This document shows, piece by piece, positions 57,355-64,000 of a DNA stretch of 64,000 nt. The notes under the pieces were generated by a model. It made no database searches. It was given only the letters and a program-made list of their open reading frames with translations, and was not told where the DNA came from. The position numbers and the translations under genes are program-made. The stretch lies in NCBI RefSeq assembly GCF_002776525.5, contig NC_045437.1, forward strand, positions 135,603,621 through 135,667,620. The letters are read 5' to 3'. Position 1 is the first letter of the stretch. Every line of letters starts with the position of its first letter. Source of the DNA: Piliocolobus tephrosceles. Lineage: Eukaryota > Chordata > Mammalia > Primates > Cercopithecidae.

Positions 57355-57574
57355 GGCCAGATGGGGTGGCTCACGCCTGTAATCCCAGCACTTTGGGAGT
57401 CTGAGGCTGGTAGACTGCTTGAGCTCAGCCTGGGCAACATGGCAAAACCCCATCTCTACAGCAAGTATAAAAATTAGCTGGGCATGGTGGTACACTCCTG
57501 TAGTCTCAGCTACTCCGGAAGCTGAGGTGGGAGGGGGGCGACAGAGCCAGACCTTGTCTCAAAAAAAAAAAAAG
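57355..57574 (+). mobile_element. Alu with internal deletion
   Basis: Starts 'cagatggggtggctcacgcc'. The right arm lacks most of its middle: 'gctgaggtgggagg' runs straight into 'cgacagagccagaccttg'. A12 tail. Confidence 0.88.
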
Positions 57575-57619
57575 ACTTCGGTTTAGAACAGACACCTATC
57601 TCTTTTGCATTCTATTGGT

Positions 57620-57675
57620 CAAAGAAAGTGACAAGGCCATCAGAATCCAAAGAAAGTGGCAAGGCCATCAGAATC
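57620..57675 (+). repeat. 2 x 28-bp tandem duplication
   Basis: Unit 57620-57647 and 57648-57675 ('caaagaaagtg(a/g)caaggccat' then 'cagaatc') with one mismatch. Confidence 0.95.
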
Positions 57676-57999
57676 AGGTATCTTTGCAATCTACCAAAAT
57701 CCTGTTTCACAAATAGCAAGAGGTAAGTTGTTCCTAAAGTACTAATGATTAGTAACTATATCTAGAGTCCTGCTGTTCCTTCTGGTCACTGCTAGGTACC
57801 CACAGACACCTCTGGTTATAAGGAAGCACAAAAAAAAAAAAAAAGATTATTATATCTGTTCATCAATTTGCCTGCTCCTTCTACATCCCCTTAGAGATTC
57901 TTCTGCAGAGCATCTGGCTTGACCCCTCCACCCGGGCCATAGCCAAACCAGATGAATGCACAAGGTGGACATTGGACCCAATTGGGCCAAAGAAACTCT

Positions 58000-58255
58000 G
58001 TTTCCCAGGGCTGCCATAACAAATGACATGTCTGGGAGGCTTGAAACAACAGAAATTTATTCTCTTACTGTTCCAGAGGATGAAAATACGAAATCAACGT
58101 GTTGGCAGGGTTGGTTTCTATGGCAAGCCCAAAGGAAAATTTGTTCCACTCTTCTCTCCTAGCTTCTGGTAGTTCCTGGTATTCCTTGGCATCCTTTGAC
58201 TTGTGGCAGGGTAACTCCAATCTTTTCCTCTATCTTTACACAGACTGGAGGTAGA
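58000..58255 (-). mobile_element. MLT-type LTR at the KIF4B 3' end
   Basis: Reverse-oriented LTR: 'cagggctgccataacaaatg', 'gcttgaaacaacagaaattt', 'acgtgttggcagggttggtt' and 'gttcctggtattccttggca'. It is sense with KIF4B, beginning about 20 bp after the stop codon. It may have been at the insertion site already, or been carried in the parental 3' UTR. Confidence 0.75.
58056..58061 (-). terminator. AATAAA poly(A) signal for KIF4B (candidate)
   Basis: Plus-strand 'tttatt', i.e. AATAAA on the KIF4B strand, about 210 bp past the stop codon and inside the LTR, where it is the LTR's own signal ('gagaataaatttctgtt'). Use by KIF4B is inferred. Confidence 0.5.
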
Positions 58256-58271
58256 GATGATGACTCCAACT

Positions 58272-61200
58272 TCAGTGGGCTTCTTCTTTGATAGGGGAGC
58301 AGCCAGAGAAGAAGCTGGTGTTGCTGGCCAGAGCTCGTTTCTTTTTCTTCCCTGGAGCCTTATTTTGTTGGTATTCTGTTGCTCCATGTTTCAATTCTGG
58401 GAGGTCAAAAGAGGAGGGAGCTGGAGCAGTCTTCTTTGACAGCACCTCCTCCATGTCACACATCTCTTTCAGGATCTTGCTATTGGGGGTGGCACAGACA
58501 GGGTTAAAGAAGCTCAATCCTGGGGTCACCTCGGTAGGATCCTCCAGTTTGAAGGAGCCTTCAGAATCCTGGGTCCATTCAACATTGCCCAAGCCATCCT
58601 TGCCTTGCTGGCGGTTCCGACACTTTGTGGGGTCACAGCTACAGTCCACACCACAGTCTGACTTTTGCTTCCTGCACCCACACTGCTTGTTCCCACACCA
58701 GCCCTTGCAGGAACACCCCTGGATGTTCTTCCTGGACACCTTAACTAATTTTGTTGGCTTCCATTCCTCATCATCCCCCTCATCACTGTCACCATCACCA
58801 TCACCATCCTCATGATCATCCACAGAATGCTCTGAACAATATTTTAGATCCTCGATGTCCATGCTTTGTTCCAGGAACTTTTCTTTAACACGAGAAGGTT
58901 TTGGCTTAGGTGGGATATATTCAAAAGAAGAGTCTGGAGATAGAAGGGTATCATTAGGAGGATGTTTCTGTCTGCTGGTTACCTGAAGGAGGGTCAGTTT
59001 CTGCTTCATGATTTCATTCTCTTGGAGAAGTTGCTGATTTTGCTCACACACTTCTCGCATCTTCTCAAGTTCTTCATCCTGACACTGCAGTGTGCTCAGT
59101 AGCTGCTGTTCCTTTTCACTGAATGACTCCTTTAACTGCTTCTCTGCTATTTGGCTTTGCTGCAGCTGGCTGAGAAGGTATAGCACCTTCTCTTGGTGCT
59201 GTTGCTCCATTCTGATCAGCTCAGCTTGTAACTCTGTCTCTATCTCAGAAAAATGATTTTGTTCCTCAAACAGCATCTTCTGCAGGTCAGCACAGCTGGC
59301 CTTGCTCTGTCTCAGGCTGTTTTCAAGTTTGATGACATGTATTTTAGAGGAGATCAGCTCTCCAATCAAATATTTCAGGGCACACTTGGCTTCCAGAATG
59401 GTGGCAATATTCTCCCAGCATTGTTTTGGCCTGTCTTCACTTTCTGCATCCAGCAGCTTCTGCTGTAGGTCAGCAATCTGAGCACTCTTGAGTTCCATTT
59501 CAGTCTCTAGGCTTTCAATCTGCTTTGTAATACAATTTTCTGACTCCAAAACTTGACCATTCACCTCAGTAAGTGAGAATGTACGCTTCCGGAGTTTATG
59601 AGGTGGATTCTCCTGAGATTCCTTTTGCTCTTTGAGTTGAACCACATCCTGAGCCAGGATCTTTCTATCTTCAAGGAGGTTATTCAGATGGTGTTTGGCT
59701 TCCTCAGTACTAACCATAACCTCAATTTCGTTTCCAAGCCAATTCCTCACTCGAGCTGCAGTGCCTTCCATTCCATGGCTCTGAGTCTCTTTCCGCTTAT
59801 CTGTGACCTCTCGTTGTTTCTGGAGAGCATCCTTGAGACGCTTGTTGGCAGCTGCTGCCTCCTCTGTTTTACGTCTGAGCACACTGGATTGTTTCTGGAA
59901 GTTTCTTTCAAGTTTGAGCAGCTCATATTGCCTCTTACGGTCTCGTTCTTTTAACTGTATTACTTCTTTGTCTTTTTTCTGCTTCCACTGTCTAAACTTC
60001 TCAGCATCCTCTTTCATTTGACGCATTAACTGTACCCGCTGGTTTTTCATCATCCATATCTCCTGGTTCAGCTTGGAGACAGTACGTTCTGTGGATTCCT
60101 TTAGTTTCAGAAGTTTGGACTGCTCATTCAGCTTCTTCTTCAGATCAGCTATTTGACCCTCCAGCTCCTGGAGACGTTTGTGGCAGCGCTCACTCAACTT
60201 GGCTTGGTTGACATCCTTCTTTGCTGTCTGAAGTTCGAGAACCAATTCTTCCTTTTCCTTTTGCAGATTGATGACTTCTAATTCTAGATTTTTTATGTTA
60301 TCCTGGTATTGAAACTGAATGGGCTGTAGTTGGCTGTTGTTCCGAGTCATCTTCCTAACTAGGGCCTCTTTCAGTGCTAGGGCGTTATTCAACTCAGCCA
60401 CCTCCTTAGACAACTGAGCTTGATGGAGAGCATGCTGAGTGGTAAAAGCGTCAGAAGACTTGCTCATCTCTGGACTGGTTTCCACTTGAGCTTTGTGTTC
60501 CACCGCAGTATCTATGGTTGCAGCCATGCAAGCAACCGTTTCGTCTGATAACTGGGTAATCAGTTGCTGCAGGTTACAAATTATCTCTACATTTTCTTTC
60601 AATTCCTGATCTTCCAAAGTCTCCACTAGCTTTTGAAGATCCAGTTTGCAGGCCGCATGCTGCCTGAGCTCTTCTAGCTTGGCATTCAGTTTTTCATTCA
60701 CTTGCTCTGTCAAAATGATCCTCTCCAACATCTGGGCTGTCTGACCAGCTGCCTCGCTCAGACCACGACTTAATTTTTCATTTTCCTCTACCAGGGACTG
60801 ATTCTTCTCCATCAGGGATTGTAGATTCTCTGATGGTTCTGCATTTATAGATCCAGGCAGGGTACCTCCATGGGCTTGTAGCAACAAGACTTGTAGCTGT
60901 TGTACCTGTTGCTTTAGATGATTAAGTTCAGCTGCGTGGGGATCAATATTAACAATAGGTTTGTTCTTGATTTTTCTTGCTCTGTCAGCATAACAAAGGG
61001 TACTTAATGTTTCCACTAGATTGGAGTCAGCAGGACTCACACAGGCTATCATAAGAGTGTGGCTATTACCTCCTAGAGAATCTTGAAGCAGTCGAGTTAA
61101 CTTGGAATCTCTATAGGGCACAAAACCACCCTTTTTGTCATCTCCAAGAGCACTGATTACATTTCCCAAGCATAGGAGGCCTCGGTTAATATTAATACCC

Positions 61201-61976
61201 TCTTTTAGACGATCCCCTTCAGCCTTGGTTTTCTTCTGTCTTTCTGATCCAGCGAGGTCTACGAGATGCAGCTTGGAGCGAATGCTGCTATTCTTGTCAC
61301 TTTTCTTTCTTTGTTCTAAGGAGATAGTAAAGATGGCATGAGATCGGGACGACTGGGAGTTCATAGCTGTGGAGGCCACAGTCCTAGAGTTGTTGCCCTG
61401 CTCCAAACAGGAAACAGTATCCAAGGCAACTAAAACAGTCTTCTCAGTGAGTCCCACAATCTTTATACCTTCCTTAGGATCCTCCCGTATATTTATTTGA
61501 GCTTTCTCACGAGATGGGCATAGAAGATCCAAAATTTCTTCATTGTAAATCTCTAAGTAAGACACTTTCAGAGTAAACTCAAAGTCACTCTTTTTATCAA
61601 TTTCTTTGAAGAGCAGTTGTATTACCCTAGGAATAATACCAACTGTTGGTTCATTCTCCTGCTCTGTGGTGTATGCACCTCCCATTGAATACGTTTTTCC
61701 AGAGCCAGTCTGCCCATAGGCCAGGACCGTTGCATTATATCCTTTAAATACACCTTTTATGAGCGGCGCTACTGCTGTATTGAAGACTTCTTCCTGTTCA
61801 GTAGAGGGGTCAAACACAAAATCGTAGGTGAAGGATTTATCAGTACCAACCACCACCTGAGGCTCCCCGGGCACGAAGGAAAGGCACATCTGGCAGCCCT
61901 CGCTAATCTCTTTGGGGACCAGAGGGCGACAACGCAGTGCCACTCTTACAGGAATTCCCTTCACCTCTTCCTTCAT
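58272..61976 (-). CDS. KIF4B: Chromokinesin KIF4B (intronless KIF4A retrogene)
   Basis: Kinesin-4 motor that binds chromosomes and the anaphase central spindle, where KIF4A works with PRC1 to limit microtubule growth. An uninterrupted 1234-codon frame, equal to human KIF4B as I recall it; KIF4A has 1232 residues and many introns. Visible parts: motor domain, about residues 8-340, with P-loop GQTGSGKT (88-95), switch I SSRSH (209-213) and switch II DLAGSE (240-245); long coiled coil (about 350-1000); basic NLS-like KLRKRT with TFS at 799-801, matching the Aurora B sites of KIF4A; an acidic run after residue 1050; a nine-cysteine cluster (1088-1119) of the Fe-S type; and C-terminal CSPIKEEAH, a PP2A-B56-like end. 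The start at 61974-61976 has A at -3 and A at +4 and begins MKEEVKGIPVRVALRCRP, as expected for the family. No frameshift or stop is seen, which suggests selection. Low-copy expression and function are inferred. Confidence 0.96.
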   Translation of the reverse strand: MKEEVKGIPVRVALRCRPLVPKEISEGCQMCLSFVPGEPQVVVGTDKSFTYDFVFDPSTEQEEVFNTAVAPLIKGVFKGYNATVLAYGQTGSGKTYSMGGAYTTEQENEPTVGIIPRVIQLLFKEIDKKSDFEFTLKVSYLEIYNEEILDLLCPSREKAQINIREDPKEGIKIVGLTEKTVLVALDTVSCLEQGNNSRTVASTAMNSQSSRSHAIFTISLEQRKKSDKNSSIRSKLHLVDLAGSERQKKTKAEGDRLKEGININRGLLCLGNVISALGDDKKGGFVPYRDSKLTRLLQDSLGGNSHTLMIACVSPADSNLVETLSTLCYADRARKIKNKPIVNIDPHAAELNHLKQQVQQLQVLLLQAHGGTLPGSINAEPSENLQSLMEKNQSLVEENEKLSRGLSEAAGQTAQMLERIILTEQVNEKLNAKLEELRQHAACKLDLQKLVETLEDQELKENVEIICNLQQLITQLSDETVACMAATIDTAVEHKAQVETSPEMSKSSDAFTTQHALHQAQLSKEVAELNNALALKEALVRKMTRNNSQLQPIQFQYQDNIKNLELEVINLQKEKEELVLELQTAKKDVNQAKLSERCHKRLQELEGQIADLKKKLNEQSKLLKLKESTERTVSKLNQEIWMMKNQRVQLMRQMKEDAEKFRQWKQKKDKEVIQLKERDRKRQYELLKLERNFQKQSSVLRRKTEEAAAANKRLKDALQKQREVTDKRKETQSHGMEGTAARVRNWLGNEIEVMVSTEEAKHHLNNLLEDRKILAQDVVQLKEQKESQENPPHKLRKRTFSLTEVNGQVLESENCITKQIESLETEMELKSAQIADLQQKLLDAESEDRPKQCWENIATILEAKCALKYLIGELISSKIHVIKLENSLRQSKASCADLQKMLFEEQNHFSEIETELQAELIRMEQQHQEKVLYLLSQLQQSQIAEKQLKESFSEKEQQLLSTLQCQDEELEKMREVCEQNQQLLQENEIMKQKLTLLQVTSRQKHPPNDTLLSPDSSFEYIPPKPKPSRVKEKFLEQSMDIEDLKYCSEHSVDDHEDGDGDGDSDEGDDEEWKPTKLVKVSRKNIQGCSCKGWCGNKQCGCRKQKSDCGVDCSCDPTKCRNRQQGKDGLGNVEWTQDSEGSFKLEDPTEVTPGLSFFNPVCATPNSKILKEMCDMEEVLSKKTAPAPSSFDLPELKHGATEYQQNKAPGKKKKRALASNTSFFSGCSPIKEEAH

Positions 61977-62178
61977 GATCCTATCTCAGCACCGTCTCAA
62001 ACTAAATGTCCCTTCCCCGTTCACCCGGGGTCTCCGGCCGCCCTGTCTCCGCCGGAGCTTTAACCGCCAAGTTTCAAATCCCTCCCAGAGACGCCAACCA
62101 ATTGCAGTGCAGAAGGCCAAGGGCGGAGCGCGCACATCTGCGCGCGCAGGCCGGCACGGTGGGAAGGGGAGGGTAAGT
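61977..62178 (-). promoter_or_regulatory. KIF4B leader with cell-cycle promoter-like motifs
   Basis: CpG-rich stretch directly upstream of the start codon. On the gene's strand it shows an inverted CCAAT box (plus 'ccaat' 62098-62102), a CHR-like TTTGAA (plus 62073-62078) and, four bases further on, an E2F-like TTGGCGG (plus about 62062-62068). Further upstream lie CpG-rich 'gcgcgcgcag'-type bases. NF-Y plus CHR is the arrangement of late cell-cycle (DREAM/MuvB-regulated) promoters. Part must be 5' UTR. Whether the rest came with the retrocopy is not settled. Confidence 0.55.
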
Positions 62179-62189
62179 CCAGAAATTTT

Positions 62190-64000
62190 GTTTTAACCAA
62201 CAACAGAAAAATGTGCTGGAACTAATAAGTCAGTATAGTATAAACTTGCAGTATACAAGATTAGTATACAAAAGTAAATTGGTTTCCTATGTACCAATAG
62301 TGAATAAGTGATATTTAAAATTGAAAGGACAATACCACTTACATTAGCCCTTAACAAATGAAATAGGTATAAACCTAACAAAATATGTATAAGATCTACA
62401 TGATGAAAACTACAAAACTCTGATGAACAAGATCAAAGGGGAACTAAGTAAATGGAGAGATATTTTATGTTCAGGGATAAGAAGACTGAATATCGTAAAG
62501 ATGTCAGTTCTTCCCAAACTCATCTATCCATTCAATGCAATTCAAATCAAAATTCCAACAAGTTATTTTGTATTGACAAACTGACTCTAAAGTTTATATA
62601 GAGAGGCAAAAAAATAATAATAATACAATGGCAAACATAATATTGAAGGAGAAGAACAAAGTCATAAGACTGACACTACCCAACTTCAAGACTTACTATA
62701 AGACCACAGTAATCAAGACAATGTGGTATTGGCAAAAGAACAGACAAATAGACCAATGTATTAGAATAGAGAGACCATATAGATACAGTGAATAGACCGA
62801 CATAATATAGTTAATTGATCTTTGACAAAGAAGCAAAGGCAATACAATGAAGCAAATACAGTTTTTTCAACAAATGGAACAAATAGTGCTGGAACAACTG
62901 GACTTCTGCATGCAAAAAAAAAAAAAAAAAAAAGGGAAGAATTTAGACTCAGACCTTACAGCCTTCACAAAAATTCACTCAAAATGGATCATAGTCCTAA
63001 CTATAAAATGCAAAACTATTAAACTCCTAGAAAATAACATAGGAGAAAACCTAGATGAACTTAGGTACGAGATGACGTTTTCGATACAACACCAAGGACA
63101 CAATCCATGAAAGAAATCATTAATAAGTTTCACTAAAATTGAAAACTTCTGCTCTTCAAACAAAAATGTCAAGAGAATAAGAAGACAAGCCATAGACTGA
63201 GAGAAAATATTTGCAAAAGACACATCTGATAAAGGAATGTTATCCAAAATATACAAATAACTCTTAAAATGCAACAATAAGTAAATGAACTACCTGATTT
63301 TAAAATGGGCCAAAGGCTTTAATAGACACCTCACAAAAGAAAATATAAACATGGCCAATAAGCACATGAAAAAATGCTCCACATCATATTTGGTCAGGAA
63401 AAAGTAAATTAAAACAATAAGATACTACTACACACCTACTAGAATGGCCAGAATCTGGAACACTGATAACACCAAATGCTGGCAAGGATGTGGAGCAGCA
63501 GTAATCTCATTTATTGCTGATGGGAATGCAAAATGGTATAGCCACTTAGGAAGGCAGTTTGGTGGTTTCTTACACAACACAACATATTCTTACCACCTGA
63601 TCCAGCTATCACACTCCTTAGTATTTATCCAAGGGAGTTAAGACCCCACAAAAACCTGCATGTGGATGTTTACAGCAGCTTTATTCGTAATTGCCAAAAC
63701 TTGGAAGCAAGGAAGATGTCCTTCAGTAGGTAAATAGATAAACTTCAGTACATCCAGACAATGGAATATTACTCAGCACTAAAAAGAAATGAACCACTCA
63801 AGCCATAAAAAGACAAAGAGGAAACCTCAATGTCTATTACTCAGTGAAAGAAGCCAAACTGAGAAGGCTACACACTGTGTGATTCCAGCTACACGACATT
63901 CTGGAAAAGGCAAGACTCTGGAGGAAGTAAAAAGATTAGTGGTTGCTAAGGATTACAGGGGTGAACAGGCAGAGCACACAGGATTTTTAGGGTAGTGAAA
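62190..64000 (+). mobile_element. Old L1M ORF2 3' part and 3' UTR
   Basis: Runs to the window end. RT-downstream phrases in order: 'aaactacaaaactctgatga', 'ttcccaaactcatctatcca', 'tcaagacaatgtggtattgg', 'tcaacaaatggaacaaatag', 'gctggcaaggatgtggagca', 'aatggaatattactcagcac' and 'gattagtggttgctaaggat'. An A20 run sits near 62913. Many stops; frames such as 63444-63641 are fragments of ORF2. Confidence 0.87.

Noticed and set aside
57830..57845. A15 run as the poly(A) tail of the KIF4B retrocopy
   Set aside because: KIF4B is on the minus strand, so its tail would appear as T on this strand. The A run is in the wrong orientation.
58288..60021. Several plus-strand frames opposite KIF4B (up to 175 codons)
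   Set aside because: Shadows of the real minus-strand gene, rich in Ser/Phe/Leu as expected from antisense of coiled-coil coding sequence.

Overview
This window is primate nuclear DNA. It is dense in Alu, L1, L2, MIR, MaLR/THE1 and LTR12 sequences and contains one intact protein-coding gene. Several young Alus (starting near 4478, 10985 and, on the minus strand, 34660) share a 'ctcaagcctgtaat' box, a 'gggcgaggtggcg' box and a 'gagatccggccactg'-type right arm. I associate these with the AluYR/YRa subfamilies of Old World monkeys, so a cercopithecid (macaque, baboon or guenon type) is the best guess. Two runs of N (10 and 400 bases) are assembly gaps.

The only convincing gene is an intronless 1234-codon kinesin-4 reading frame on the minus strand at 58272-61976. 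Its length, lack of introns and motifs identify it as KIF4B, the primate retrogene of the X-linked chromokinesin KIF4A. A CpG-rich leader at about 61977-62178 carries cell-cycle promoter-like motifs. An old MLT-type LTR lies within about 20 bp of the stop codon and supplies an AATAAA signal.

Layout. 0-9.8 kb: an old LTR, MIRs, a solo THE1/MST LTR, a nearly complete THE1 provirus-like element (2286-4917) with a young Alu in its 3' LTR, an L2, and an MLT-type LTR split by an Alu. 9.8-24.9 kb: 3' ends of L1s, Alus, MIR and L2 pieces, and LTR-like blocks. 24.9-36.5 kb: LTR fragments, MER5A, an MST LTR, a solo THE1-type LTR with a perfect 5-bp target duplication inside an L2, a 7SL-derived retropseudogene inside an old L1, and two Alus. 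36.5-37.8 kb: a solo LTR12 (HERV9) with a perfect 4-bp target duplication. 39.1-40.1 kb: the 5' part of a Tigger1 DNA transposon. 40.1-54.3 kb: stacked LINE-1s, namely a full-length L1PB (with an Alu) inside an older plus-strand L1, which abuts an old minus-strand L1 whose long 5' UTR has tandem monomer-like units, itself hit by Alus. 55.5-56.7 kb: a MADE1 MITE split by a young minus-strand L1 that contains the 400-N gap. 57-62.2 kb: repeats and KIF4B. 62.2-64 kb: an old plus-strand L1 running off the end.

There is no operon, CRISPR or prokaryotic system here. The interest lies in the retrogene with its possible promoter and terminator acquisition, and in insertion histories that can be read from target-site duplications. 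All family names come from memory of consensus sequences, with no database search.
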